NCBI GenBank assembly: GCA_028293745.1
Contig: JAQGOF010000037.1
Location: 1-33,148 of the forward strand
Reading direction: 5' to 3'
DNA: 33,148 nucleotides
Source: Gammaproteobacteria bacterium
GTDB taxonomy: Bacteria > Pseudomonadota > Gammaproteobacteria > Steroidobacterales > Steroidobacteraceae
Under the pieces are notes generated by a model that did no database searches, had not been told where the DNA came from, and saw nothing but the letters and a program-made list of their open reading frames with translations. Positions 1 to 8,005 of this stretch are shown here, piece after piece; positions within the stretch are counted from its first letter, which is position 1, and each line of letters begins with the position of its first letter. The position numbers and the translations under genes are program-made.

Positions 1-689
1 TGGTATTCGGCGCCATGGCAGGCTATTACTACTGGTTCCCCAAGGCGTTCGGGTTCACGCTCGACCGGCGCTTAGGGGTCGTCAGCTTCTGGTGCTGGTT
101 GATCGGCTTCTATCTCGCGTTCATGCCGCTCTACGCTCTTGGGTTGCTTGGCATGACACGGCGGATGCAGCATTACGCCGACGTGAGTTGGCAACCGTAC
201 TTGATCGTGGCGGAAGTGGGCGCGCTCGTCATTCTCTGCGGCATCGTCGCGACCATCGCACAGCTCGTGGTCAGTATCCGTACGCGCGAGAGCCGTCGCG
301 ACTGCACCGGCGATCCCTGGAATGGCAGGACCCTTGAATGGTCCACCTCCTCGCCGCCGCCGGCCTACAACTTCGCGGTTTTGCCGCAGGTGGATTCGTT
401 GGATGCCTTCTGGGCCATGAAGCAACGCGGGCCGATGAGGCCGGCGCAGCGGTACGAGTCGATCGAAGTGCCCAGGAACAGCGCCAACGGATTCGTCACC
501 GCTTTTTTTGCCGTCGTCACCGGCTTTGCCCTGATTTGGCACATCGGGTGGCTGGCGATCCTCGGACTGGTCTGCGCTGTGCTGACGTTGCTTGCCTTTG
601 GGTGGGTTGAGCGGGTCGAGCACGAGGTGTCGGGCGAGCAATTGGCCAATGATGAGCGGGTACGTCGGCGGCCCATTGGCTCCGCATGA
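1..689 (+). CDS. cyoB: Cytochrome o ubiquinol oxidase subunit I, C-terminal part (5' truncated by window)
   Basis: This is the last 228 residues of the heme-copper quinol oxidase main subunit, which oxidises ubiquinol, reduces O2 to water and pumps protons across the inner membrane. The reading frame is open from base 3 with no start, so the gene begins outside the window. The visible part starts with AGYYYWFPKAFGFTLD, a typical subunit I stretch late in the helix bundle. Further hydrophobic segments follow (FWCWLIGFYLAFMPLYALGL, LIVAEVGALVILCGIVATIA), then the conserved soluble tail with GDPWNGRTLEWSTSSPPPAYNF and a last hydrophobic helix pair. The heme and CuB histidines lie upstream and cannot be checked. 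The stop overlaps the start of the next gene by 4 bases, so translation is probably coupled. The cyoB assignment rests on the tail plus the cyoC and cyoD neighbours. Confidence 0.93.
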   Translation, partial: VFGAMAGYYYWFPKAFGFTLDRRLGVVSFWCWLIGFYLAFMPLYALGLLGMTRRMQHYADVSWQPYLIVAEVGALVILCGIVATIAQLVVSIRTRESRRDCTGDPWNGRTLEWSTSSPPPAYNFAVLPQVDSLDAFWAMKQRGPMRPAQRYESIEVPRNSANGFVTAFFAVVTGFALIWHIGWLAILGLVCAVLTLLAFGWVERVEHEVSGEQLANDERVRRRPIGSA

Positions 690-1324
690 GCACGCAGGCG
701 ATCGCGGCCGGCCTCGCCGGGCCGGAGGCGACGACACCGCGCGGCGATGGCAGGGTCGGGCCGGCGCCGGTTCGAATCGTCGTCGCGTACGGATTTTGGC
801 TCTTCCTGCTGTCCGACATCATCATGTTCTCGGCGCTGTTTGCGTCGTACGCAGTGCTGTCCGGTCAAACCGCGAAGGGTCCTTCCGGTCACGACTTGTT
901 CGAGTTGCGCCATGTCGGCATCGAGACTCTCTGCCTGCTGTTCTCCAGCTATACCTGCGGCCTCGGTGTCTTAGCGCTCGAGCGGCGCCGCTTGACCTTC
1001 TTCTATATGGGTTTTGCGCTCACCTTTGCGCTCGGCGCCACGTTTCTTGGTTTGGAGCTGAGCGAATTTGTTGGCCTGGTCGCGCGCGGCGCTGGCCCTT
1101 CGCGCAGCGCCTTTCTCTCGGCCTTTTTTTCCCTCGTAGGTTTGCACGGTGCGCACGTCACCGCAGGCCTCTTGTGGCTCAGCTTCATGGTGGCACAAAC
1201 CGCCGCAAGGGGTCCGCGCGACTTCGTACGCCGCCGACTGCTCTGTTTCAGTCTGTTCTGGCACGCGCTCGACATCATCTGGGTGGCGCTGCTGACCCTG
1301 GTCTACCTGATGGGAGCGCGATGA
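686..1324 (+). CDS. cyoC: Cytochrome o ubiquinol oxidase subunit III
   Basis: A 212-residue integral membrane protein of the CyoC/CoxC family, the third subunit of the bo3 oxidase. After a short polar N-terminus there are five hydrophobic segments, beginning with YGFWLFLLSDIIMFSALFAS near residues 35-54. The family features HVGIETLCLLFSSYTCG, the GLHGAHVTAGLLW segment and the final WHALDIIWVALLTLVYLMG helix are all visible. Length is normal for CyoC (about 200 residues). The ATG sits inside the end of cyoB (ATGA overlap) and the stop overlaps the first ATG of cyoD, so the three genes are one translationally coupled unit. No cyoE (heme O synthase) follows in this window. Confidence 0.95.
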   Translation: MSTQAIAAGLAGPEATTPRGDGRVGPAPVRIVVAYGFWLFLLSDIIMFSALFASYAVLSGQTAKGPSGHDLFELRHVGIETLCLLFSSYTCGLGVLALERRRLTFFYMGFALTFALGATFLGLELSEFVGLVARGAGPSRSAFLSAFFSLVGLHGAHVTAGLLWLSFMVAQTAARGPRDFVRRRLLCFSLFWHALDIIWVALLTLVYLMGAR

Positions 1325-1707
1325 TGGAACACTATGTAGGGCAGCATGTGGGCTCAATCGACAAGGCGCCGGGTGTTGGCGAGCAATCGGGCAGCTTGGC
1401 AACCTACACGGCCGGCCTCGGCTTCGCACTGCTCCTCACCGGCGCATCGTTCATGGTCTCGCAAACCAATCTGTTGTGGCCGCCTGGCGTGCCGGCCGGG
1501 CTGGCTGTGCTCGCCATCGCTCAGATGGGCGTGCACTTGGTCTTCTTCCTGCACATCGGCACCGGGCCCGATAACAACAACAACGTGCTTGCGCTCGCCT
1601 TCGGCCTGCTGGTCGTCACCCTCATCGTCGCAGGCTCGCTGTGGATCATGGCCCATCTCAACGCGAACATGATGCCGGCATCCGCCATCATGGAGATGCA
1701 GCGGTAG
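1321..1707 (+). CDS. cyoD: Cytochrome o ubiquinol oxidase subunit IV
   Basis: A 128-residue small membrane subunit of the bo3 oxidase, of the CyoD/COX4 prokaryotic family, thought to assist assembly of the CuB site. Three hydrophobic segments are visible: YTAGLGFALLLTGASFMV, GLAVLAIAQMGVHLVFFLHI and VLALAFGLLVVTLIVAGSLW. The motif QMGVHLVFFLHIG between helices two and three is characteristic. Two ATG codons stand in tandem at 1321 and 1324. The first overlaps the cyoC stop as ATGA, so I chose it, but the second differs by only one residue. The operon appears to end here, because 138 bases separate it from the porin gene and carry a promoter-like element. Confidence 0.93.
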   Translation: MMEHYVGQHVGSIDKAPGVGEQSGSLATYTAGLGFALLLTGASFMVSQTNLLWPPGVPAGLAVLAIAQMGVHLVFFLHIGTGPDNNNNVLALAFGLLVVTLIVAGSLWIMAHLNANMMPASAIMEMQR

Positions 1708-1745
1708 CGAGTTGCTTCGCGAGGAACGACCGGCGACTTTCCTGG

Positions 1746-1810
1746 ACGTGCAATTAAAAAATCGGAGCGGCGATCAGGGAAGATTCGTTTGCGCCTTGGG
1801 ATCAAGTTGG
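1746..1810 (+). promoter_or_regulatory. Upstream element copy A (repeated at 7443-7507)
   Basis: By eye, 54 of 65 bases match the stretch 7443-7507 without gaps. Both copies start about 100 bases before the start codon of the first gene of an oxidoreductase operon (1846 here, 7549 there). The copy contains an A/T-rich patch (CAATTAAAAAATC) in otherwise GC-rich DNA, followed by the core GGGAAGATTCGTTTGCGC at 1777-1794. It probably holds a promoter plus 5' leader or an operator shared by the two operons. No clear -35/-10 pair could be assigned. Confidence 0.55.
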
Positions 1811-1845
1811 TCGCCTCGACCTTTTGCTTTGCCGGATGAACTGAA

Positions 1846-3240
1846 GTGATCTTTCGTCGCTGTGGATGGGCATTGGCCGTCGCGTGCGTCAGCGTTCAGG
1901 TGGCTGCGGCAGATGAGCCGACTGCGCCTGTAGCGGTGTTTCGAACCGATTGGGGCATCCAGCTCGGCCCCATCATGCTCACGCCCGGTGGGTTTCTCGA
2001 GTTCACCAGCATCTACCGCAAACGCAACGAAACCGCCGACATCGGCTCGAGCTTCGGATCGATCCCGTTCCCGAATAACAATAACTACTACATCAAGGAG
2101 TTCCGCGAGACAGCGCGGGACACCCGTGTGTCGCTGCTGGCGCAGGGCCCGCCGGGCTACGACTACAAGGGAGAAGGTTACCTGGAGACGGACTTCGTCA
2201 GCGCAGGCACCAATTCCAACGGCAACCAAAGTAACAGCTATACGCTGCGCATCCGCCAAGCCTACCTGGGCTGGTCACGCCCCGACCTCGGTTGGGCAAT
2301 CATGGCCGGACAAGCGTGGAGCTTGGTGACGCCATACAAGAACGGTCTCACGGCCCGCCAGGAAGACATTCCTCTGGTGGACGATGGCCAGCTCTACGTA
2401 GGGTTTAACTGGGCGCGGCAAACACAGTTTCGCCTGGTCAAGACCTTCTCGCCGGCGGTGGCTGTTGGGCTGTCCCTCGAGAGTCCGCAGAACGCACTGA
2501 AAGGCACTGTGCCCGCTGGCGCCACAGGTGGCAATCCAGGCGGCCCCGGCTTGAACAGTGAGGCTAACTACAGCACCGATATCGCGCCAGACGTCATCTT
2601 GAAACTGGCACTCGATCCGGGATACGGTCACTATGAGCTATACAGTCTGACGCGGTTTCTGCATGACCGGGCACCGGGCGTGCCAGGCAACCTCGCGAGC
2701 GAAACCAGCCACACGACCGTCGCCCAGAGCTTCGGAGCCGGCCTCATCCTGCCGCTGTGGAGCAAGTGGCTGGAGCTGCACGCAACAACGCTGATTGGCC
2801 ATGGCAACGGCCGCTACGGCTCCGCGCAACTCAGTGATTCAACCTACAACGCCAGGGACGGCTCAGTAGCGGCTTTGCGCGAGCAGCAAGGACTGGTTGG
2901 ATTGATCGCACACCCGTTGCAAGCCTTCGACGTTTACGCCTACGGCGGTTTTGAACAGCAGACCGCTGCCTACGGGCTCGTCCCCGACAACAACATGGCC
3001 TGCAGCACGAATTTCATCAATGTGGGCTCACTCCCGACCAGTGCAGACTGCGGCGGCGTCGGAAGAGTGCGGCAAGTCGCCGGAGGCTTCGTGTGGAAGG
3101 CTTATCGGGGGCCACTCGGATACGTCACGGCAGGTCCGGAGGTTGAGTATGTGAAGGACACGACCTATGCCGCCAAGAACGGCACTACTGCCGAGACCAA
3201 CAACATCATGGTGTATATCACGATTCGGTACTACCCGTAG
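1846..3240 (+). CDS. Exported outer-membrane porin-like beta-barrel protein
   Basis: This 464-residue protein has a signal peptide of about 22 residues ending VQVAAA before DEPTAPV. A long stretch rich in alternating polar/aromatic residues, Gly, Asn and Tyr follows, ending YITIRYYP, as expected of a porin-type barrel in the outer membrane. Segments such as GEGYLETDFVSAG, LRIRQAYLGWSRPDLGW and AYGGFEQQTAAYG resemble porins of the DcaP/OprB-like kind, but I cannot place the subfamily with certainty. The start is GTG at 1846: an in-frame stop at 1837 excludes longer forms and no ATG gives a complete signal peptide. It lies 15 bases before the flavoprotein dehydrogenase genes and is probably in the same operon. 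A role in letting the dehydrogenase substrate into the periplasm is my inference. Confidence 0.75.
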   Translation: MIFRRCGWALAVACVSVQVAAADEPTAPVAVFRTDWGIQLGPIMLTPGGFLEFTSIYRKRNETADIGSSFGSIPFPNNNNYYIKEFRETARDTRVSLLAQGPPGYDYKGEGYLETDFVSAGTNSNGNQSNSYTLRIRQAYLGWSRPDLGWAIMAGQAWSLVTPYKNGLTARQEDIPLVDDGQLYVGFNWARQTQFRLVKTFSPAVAVGLSLESPQNALKGTVPAGATGGNPGGPGLNSEANYSTDIAPDVILKLALDPGYGHYELYSLTRFLHDRAPGVPGNLASETSHTTVAQSFGAGLILPLWSKWLELHATTLIGHGNGRYGSAQLSDSTYNARDGSVAALREQQGLVGLIAHPLQAFDVYAYGGFEQQTAAYGLVPDNNMACSTNFINVGSLPTSADCGGVGRVRQVAGGFVWKAYRGPLGYVTAGPEVEYVKDTTYAAKNGTTAETNNIMVYITIRYYP

Positions 3241-3255
3241 TCGCGGAGCGATTTC

Positions 3256-3954
3256 ATGACACAACCTTTCTTGCTCGACAGACGGCGCTTTCTGCTGGGA
3301 GCCGCGCCAGGGGTCACGGTCGCCGCTCTAGGCGTCAGTGCGTGTTCGAAGGGCAATGGGCACGCAGACCCATCAACGTACACGCCGAGTTACTTCAGTT
3401 CCGCGGAATGGGCGTTCATCACCGCAGCGGTGAGTCGCCTCATTCCAGCCGAGGGATCGGGGCCCGGAGCCGTGCAGGCTGGCGTTCCGGAGTTCATCGA
3501 CCGGCAGATGGAATTGCCCTACGGCCACGGCGCTTACTTCTATATGCAGGGTCCGTTTCGGCCGGACAGCCCCGCAACGCTGGGCTACCAACTGCGGTAC
3601 TCACCGCGCGAGATTTACCGACTGGGAATTGCCGCGGCAAACTTCGCGACCCAACAGACGCAGGGTAAGGCTTTTGCCCAGCTCGCCCCCGTCGAACAGG
3701 ATAGTTTCCTTGAGAGGATGGAAAAAGGCGAGGTGCTCTTCCCGTCAGTGCCGGCGCCGGTGTTCTTCGGGCAACTCCTTGGCAATTCCAAAGAGGGTTA
3801 TTTCGCCGATCCGCTGTACGGCGGCAACCGCGGCATGGTCGCTTGGCAATGGATTGGCTTCCCTGGGGCGCGAGCCGATTTCACCGACTGGCTCGACCAA
3901 GCGGGTCGCGCCTATCCCTACGGTCCGGTCTCAATCAGCGGTGCGAGGGCGTGA
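3256..3954 (+). CDS. Gluconate 2-dehydrogenase subunit 3-like protein (small subunit of membrane-bound FAD dehydrogenase)
   Basis: This 232-residue protein matches the small (gamma) subunit family of gluconate, sorbitol and fructose dehydrogenases, which accompanies the flavoprotein subunit through Tat export. The N-terminus has a twin-arginine signal (DRRRFLLG, residues 8-15), a hydrophobic stretch and then a lipobox-like VSAC with Cys30, so it may be a lipoprotein. The body contains FISAAVSRLIP-like sequence (WAFITAAVSRLIPAEGSG), PEFIDRQMELPYG and the C-terminal GGNRGMVAWQWIGFPG, all typical of the family. The stop overlaps the next ATG by one base (TGATG). Gene order small subunit, GMC subunit, cytochrome c is that of known three-component enzymes. 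The sugar or alcohol oxidised is not determined. Confidence 0.88.
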   Translation: MTQPFLLDRRRFLLGAAPGVTVAALGVSACSKGNGHADPSTYTPSYFSSAEWAFITAAVSRLIPAEGSGPGAVQAGVPEFIDRQMELPYGHGAYFYMQGPFRPDSPATLGYQLRYSPREIYRLGIAAANFATQQTQGKAFAQLAPVEQDSFLERMEKGEVLFPSVPAPVFFGQLLGNSKEGYFADPLYGGNRGMVAWQWIGFPGARADFTDWLDQAGRAYPYGPVSISGARA

Positions 3955-5732
3955 TGGCCGATCGGAAGAAACCCGTCGATGCGGTCATCATCGGGTATGG
4001 GTGGACCGGTGTCATCATGGCCAAAGCCCTGACGGATGCCGGCCTTTCGGTGGTCGCGCTCGAGCGCGGTCCGGCGCTCGACACGTCGCCCGATTTTGAG
4101 TACCCGCGGATCGCGGATGAGCTGAAGTATGGCGTCCGTGGGGACTTGTGGCAGCCGCTCGCGCGCGAGACGGTAACAGTTCGGCACACCGTGAATGATG
4201 TTGCCGTGCCGTATCGCCAGTACGGTTCTTTTATCTTCGGCAACGGTGTCGGTGGCGCGGGTGTCCACTGGAACGGTATGGTCTGGCGCGTTTCCCCTGA
4301 AGATCTGCGGTTCCGCAGTCATATCGAGCAGCGCTACGGGAAGTCCCTCATTCCGAAGGACATGACGATTCAGGATTATCCCGTGACCTTCGAGGAGCTG
4401 GAGCCGCATTTCGACCATTTCGAGAAGGTCTGCGGCGTCTCCGGGCTCGCCGGGAATTTGCGCGGTCACATCAGAGCGGGCGGCAATCCGTTCGAGGGCG
4501 CGCGCGGCGACGAATACCCCACGGCTCCGCTACCGCCGATTTATTTTGGACAACTGTTCGAGAAAGCTACGGCGGAGCTCGGTTACAAGGCCTTTCCGCT
4601 GCCGGCAGCCAATAGCTCAGTGGCCTACACCAACCCCTATGGTGTGCGACTGGGGCCGTGCAATCTGTGTGGATTCTGCGAGCGCTTCGGCTGCTTCCTT
4701 TATTCCAAGGCATCGCCTCAGACAACAATTTTGCCGATCCTGGCAGACCGCAAAAACCTGGAGGTGCGCACGGGTGCCTACGTCACCAAGATTCTGCGCG
4801 ACAAAACGCGCGCGATGGCAGCCGGTGTTTCGTACATCGACGAGAACGGACGCGAAGTGGAGCAGCCTGCCGACCTGGTCGTTCTTTCAGCGTTCCAGTT
4901 GCACAACGTGCGTCTCCTATTGCTGTCCGGCATTGGGACACCGTACGACCCGGTGTCGGGCGAGGGTGTTGTCGGGAAGAACTATGCCTACCAGATGTCC
5001 AGTGGCACGGGTGTTTTTTTCAGCGAGGACGTGGAGATCAACCCTTTTGTTGGTGCCGGGGCAGCCGGCAAACGCGCGATCGACGAGCTCAACTCGGATC
5101 ACTATGACCATGCCCACCTTGGGTTCATCGGCGGTTCGCTCATCCTAGCGGGCGGCACGGGGGGACGCCCGATCGACCAGATGATGCTGCCACCCGGCAC
5201 TCCAGCCTGGGGCACAGGCTGGAAGGCGGCCGTGCGCAAACACTACCGTCATTCCGCCCCCATCGGGACTCTGGGCAGCGTGATGTCCTACCGCGATCGG
5301 TATTTGTCTCTGGACCCGACCTACACCGACGCGCACGGTCTGCCGCTCCTGCGCATCACCTTCGATTGGCACGACAACGAAACCCGGATGGCCGCCTACA
5401 CCGCGGCAAAGATAGAGGAGATAGTCCGCGCGATGAAGCCCGAGAAGCAGGCGACCATGCTGATCCGGCCGGGCGATCACTACGACGTTAGGTTCTATCA
5501 ATCCACGCACACGACCGGCGGCGCGATCATGGGTTCGAATCCCAGCAACAGTGTGGTCAACCGTTACTCGCAAAGCTGGGACCTGCCGAACCTGTTCGTC
5601 TACGGTGCCTGCGCCTTCCCGCAGAATTTCGGCGGCGCACCGACGGGGCTGCTTGCCGCGCTGGCGTATTTCTCAGCCGCGAAGATCAGGGACACCTACC
5701 TCAGATCTCCCGGCCCGCTGGTGCAGGTGTGA
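3954..5732 (+). CDS. GMC-family FAD dehydrogenase, large subunit with Cys cluster
   Basis: A 592-residue flavoprotein of the gluconate/fructose/sorbitol dehydrogenase group. It oxidises an alcohol or sugar hydroxyl in the periplasm and passes electrons to the cytochrome c subunit. The N-terminal FAD-binding fold shows AVIIGYGWTGVIMAKAL (residues 10-26) and the acidic end of strand two, VVALERG. The motif GNGVGGAGVHWNGMVWR follows. At residues 236-247 is CNLCGFCERFGC, whose closely spaced cysteines match the position of the Fe-S cluster in FAD-dependent sugar dehydrogenases. The C-terminal catalytic pair is visible as His519 (STHTTGG) and Asn558 (FPQNFGG). The frame is open upstream to 3843, but ATG 3954 gives a normal N-terminus and overlaps the preceding stop. 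It has no signal peptide of its own, so export probably relies on the Tat signal of its partner. Confidence 0.92.
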   Translation: MADRKKPVDAVIIGYGWTGVIMAKALTDAGLSVVALERGPALDTSPDFEYPRIADELKYGVRGDLWQPLARETVTVRHTVNDVAVPYRQYGSFIFGNGVGGAGVHWNGMVWRVSPEDLRFRSHIEQRYGKSLIPKDMTIQDYPVTFEELEPHFDHFEKVCGVSGLAGNLRGHIRAGGNPFEGARGDEYPTAPLPPIYFGQLFEKATAELGYKAFPLPAANSSVAYTNPYGVRLGPCNLCGFCERFGCFLYSKASPQTTILPILADRKNLEVRTGAYVTKILRDKTRAMAAGVSYIDENGREVEQPADLVVLSAFQLHNVRLLLLSGIGTPYDPVSGEGVVGKNYAYQMSSGTGVFFSEDVEINPFVGAGAAGKRAIDELNSDHYDHAHLGFIGGSLILAGGTGGRPIDQMMLPPGTPAWGTGWKAAVRKHYRHSAPIGTLGSVMSYRDRYLSLDPTYTDAHGLPLLRITFDWHDNETRMAAYTAAKIEEIVRAMKPEKQATMLIRPGDHYDVRFYQSTHTTGGAIMGSNPSNSVVNRYSQSWDLPNLFVYGACAFPQNFGGAPTGLLAALAYFSAAKIRDTYLRSPGPLVQV

Positions 5733-7051
5733 GGCTGAAGCGACTGCTCGCGATGGTCGGCGGCGCGTTGGTGGCGCTGATCGCCGCCATGGCGGTCTCG
5801 TACGTGTCGGATCAGCGCGCGGGCGAGAAGACTCTGATGGCGCCAACACCTACCGCGGCGGTTGTTGCGCGCGGCGCCTATCTTGCACGGCTCGGGGACT
5901 GTGCGGCGTGCCACAGTGTTCCCGCGCGGCCTGCCTTTTCGGGTGGCTTGCGCATGCGCACGCCGATCGGCGCCATCTACACGACCAACATCACGCCCGA
6001 CGTAAGCAATGGCATCGGCCGCTTCACGCTCACGGATTTCGATCGCGCCTTGCGCTTCGGCGTCGCCAAAGGACACACGCTGTACCCAGCAATGCCTTAC
6101 ACCTCTTACTACAACACTACGCCGGCGGATGTCGCTGCGTTGTACGCCTACTTCAAGTACGCAGTGCCGGCGTCCTCAGTGCCAAACCGGGCGACCGATA
6201 TCGTGTTCGCCCTTTCCATGCGCTGGCCGCTTACGTTCTGGAGATGGCTATTCGCGCCCAAGCCCTCGCCGTTTGCCGCTGCGCCGGGAATGACCAATGA
6301 AGTTGCCAAAGGCGCCTACTTTGCCGAGGGCTTAGGTCACTGCGGAGAGTGCCATACGCCGCGCGGGATTTTCCTGCAGGCTCGAGCCGCCACGGGGGCC
6401 GATGGCCCCACGTACCTGTCGGGCGCGGTGATTGAGAACTACTTTGCTCCGAGCCTGCGTAGCGACGGACCCGGGACTCTTGGTGAGTGGAGCGCCGACG
6501 AGGTCACGCAGTTCCTGCTGACCGGTGGAAACACACGCGGCATTGCGTTCGGCTCCATGACTGACGTGATCACACACAGCACCCAGTACATGACTTCGGA
6601 GGATGCACTCGCGACGGCGAAATATCTCAAGACACTCGGATTCCCAGGCGCAACACCGCAACCATCCTTTGTCTATGATGCAACCGAACACCGCGCACTG
6701 AAGAACGGTGACGCGAGCAAGCCAGGCGCGATGCTCTATCTGAACAACTGTGCGGCCTGTCATCGTCCGGACGGCATGGGATATGAACGTGTCTTCCCGC
6801 GCTTGTCCGGAAATCCCATCGTTCAAGCGCGGAATCCGCTTTCGGTTGTCTCCATCGTTCTCGAAGGGTCGCGGACTCCGCGCACGGGCGCGTCACCGGC
6901 GCAGTTCACCATGCCAGGCTTTGCCTGGAGGCTCTCCGATCAGGATGTTGCAGACGTGGTCAATTTCGTTCGCACGAGCTGGGGCAATCATGCTTCAGCG
7001 GCTACCGCCGACGCAGTTCGCCGAACGCGCAGCTATGCAGCTCCGGAGTAG
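5729..7051 (+). CDS. Three-heme membrane-anchored cytochrome c subunit of the dehydrogenase
   Basis: This 440-residue exported protein has three CxxCH heme c sites at residues 58-62 (CAACH), 205-209 (CGECH) and 341-345 (CAACH), the hallmark of the cytochrome subunit of gluconate, alcohol and aldehyde dehydrogenases in proteobacteria and acetic acid bacteria. The N-terminal segment RLKRLLAMVGGALVALIAAM is a signal/anchor helix. Each heme domain has a plausible downstream Met ligand, for example YPAMPYT and FTMPGFAW. The GTG start at 5729 overlaps the flavoprotein stop as GTGA, indicating coupling. It should carry electrons from the FAD subunit to the quinone pool. The neighbouring molybdenum hydroxylase operon has no cytochrome of its own, so this subunit might serve both (inference). 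Its last 19 bases overlap the convergent gene at 7033. Confidence 0.92.
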   Translation: MRLKRLLAMVGGALVALIAAMAVSYVSDQRAGEKTLMAPTPTAAVVARGAYLARLGDCAACHSVPARPAFSGGLRMRTPIGAIYTTNITPDVSNGIGRFTLTDFDRALRFGVAKGHTLYPAMPYTSYYNTTPADVAALYAYFKYAVPASSVPNRATDIVFALSMRWPLTFWRWLFAPKPSPFAAAPGMTNEVAKGAYFAEGLGHCGECHTPRGIFLQARAATGADGPTYLSGAVIENYFAPSLRSDGPGTLGEWSADEVTQFLLTGGNTRGIAFGSMTDVITHSTQYMTSEDALATAKYLKTLGFPGATPQPSFVYDATEHRALKNGDASKPGAMLYLNNCAACHRPDGMGYERVFPRLSGNPIVQARNPLSVVSIVLEGSRTPRTGASPAQFTMPGFAWRLSDQDVADVVNFVRTSWGNHASAATADAVRRTRSYAAPE

Positions 7052-7359
7052 GTTTCGACGACTTCATACATTCCGGGATCGAATTTTGCGATTGCGAGCG
7101 CTTGCTGCAAATAGGGCAACGGCGCCGGATTCTCGCGCATGGTCTGGTAGTCCTCGACGCTGCGCCATTGAGCGTACATCGTGACCTTTGTTCCATCGAG
7201 ACCCCGATGCAGGCTCGCCGAAATGAAACCCGGCGCATGGCGTACGGAAGTCTCCGTTGCACGGGCCAGCAGTTCAAGGAGTTGCCGCTGATTCGCGGGC
7301 TCGACGGTGAAGACATTGATCAGCGTGACAAGCTTGCGACTCGGAGAGATGGTTGTCAT
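7033..7359 (-). CDS. Antibiotic biosynthesis monooxygenase (ABM) fold protein
   Basis: This 108-residue protein has the ABM dimeric alpha/beta-barrel pattern: a first strand TLINVFTVEPANQRQLLELL, then the helix ATETSVRHAPGF, then strands ISASLHRGLDGTKVTMYAQW followed by RSVEDYQTM. Such proteins act as cofactor-free monooxygenases, heme-degrading enzymes or signal-molecule enzymes; which applies here cannot be told. The start is uncertain: ATG 7359 fits the domain edge, an in-frame ATG at 7377 adds six residues, and neither has a strong ribosome site. It is a lone minus-strand gene between two plus-strand operons, with its 3' end overlapping the cytochrome gene by 19 bases and its 5' end divergent from the molybdenum enzyme operon. 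It could act on a quinone or aromatic product of the neighbouring pathway (inference). Confidence 0.8.
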   Translation of the reverse strand: MTTISPSRKLVTLINVFTVEPANQRQLLELLARATETSVRHAPGFISASLHRGLDGTKVTMYAQWRSVEDYQTMRENPAPLPYLQQALAIAKFDPGMYEVVETYSGAA

Positions 7360-7442
7360 ACGCAGACTCGCGGCCATGTGATTACTGCAAGGATAGCTCT
7401 TCCGACCGTCGATACGCTTCCGTGGCAGGCAGCTTTTGCGGA

Positions 7443-7507
7443 ACGTGCGATTAGAAAATCTGACCGGCGATGAGGGAAGATTCCTTTGCGCCTCAGGATC
7501 AGGCTGC
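7443..7507 (+). promoter_or_regulatory. Upstream element copy B (repeated at 1746-1810)
   Basis: The second copy of the 65-base element begins 106 bases before the ATG at 7549. It includes the small palindrome GATTAGAAAATC (7449-7460) and the core GGGAAGATTCCTTTGCGC at 7474-7491. Eleven of 65 positions differ from copy A, and similarity also extends weakly upstream (CTTTTGCGGAACGTG against CTTTCCTGGACGTG). It lies in the 189-base gap between the divergent ABM gene and the molybdenum enzyme operon, where a promoter is expected. Confidence 0.55.
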
Positions 7508-7548
7508 CATTCGGCTACGGCTGATTGCCAGGTGGAGTCGCGTCGACC

Positions 7549-8004
7549 ATGACTATCCTCAATGTGAACGACCAACAGCGAGAGGCCGACGTTCCGGCCG
7601 ACATGCCCCTACTGTGGGTGCTTCGCGATGTGTTGCAGATGACGGGCACCAAATTCGGATGCGGTAGGGGGCTCTGTGGCGCCTGCATGATTCACTTGGA
7701 CGGAGAGCCGGTGCGATCGTGTGTAACTACCGTGGGAGCCGCAGCGGGCAGACGGATCATGACCATTGAGTCGGTCGGCGGGACCGCCCTCGGAAGAAAG
7801 GTTCAGCAAGCTTGGATCGATCTGGACGTGCCTCAGTGCGGGTATTGTCAATCCGGCCAGATCATGTCCGCGATCAGCCTGCTCGCGCGCAGCTCGAGGC
7901 CGAGCGACACGGACATCGAGACAGCAATGACCGCCAACATCTGCCGCTGCGGCACCTATCCGCGTATTCGCGAAGCGATCAAGCGTGCCGCCGGGGAGGC
8001 GTGA
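7549..8004 (+). CDS. (2Fe-2S)-binding subunit of isoquinoline 1-oxidoreductase/aldehyde oxidoreductase-type molybdenum hydroxylase
   Basis: A 151-residue iron-sulfur subunit that moves electrons from the molybdenum centre. The plant-type ferredoxin cluster is bound by Cys38, Cys43, Cys46 and Cys58 ([16 protein letters not shown] and VRSC). The second, helical cluster uses Cys97, Cys100, Cys132 and Cys134 (CGYCQSGQ and ICRCGTY). All eight ligands are present and length is normal for the family. I chose ATG 7549 because GGTGGAG ends 11 bases before it; a TTG at 7525 would only add eight unlikely residues. It ends one base before the start of the large subunit and has no signal peptide, which fits co-export with the Tat-bearing partner. 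Unlike xanthine dehydrogenase there is no separate FAD subunit in the operon. Confidence 0.93.
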   Translation: MTILNVNDQQREADVPADMPLLWVLRDVLQMTGTKFGCGRGLCGACMIHLDGEPVRSCVTTVGAAAGRRIMTIESVGGTALGRKVQQAWIDLDVPQCGYCQSGQIMSAISLLARSSRPSDTDIETAMTANICRCGTYPRIREAIKRAAGEA

Positions 8005-8005
8005 G

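Noticed and set aside
3843..3953. A longer N-terminus for the GMC flavoprotein
   Set aside because: The added 37 residues overlap the small-subunit gene and precede the FAD-binding motif by too much. ATG 3954 with a one-base overlap is the usual arrangement.
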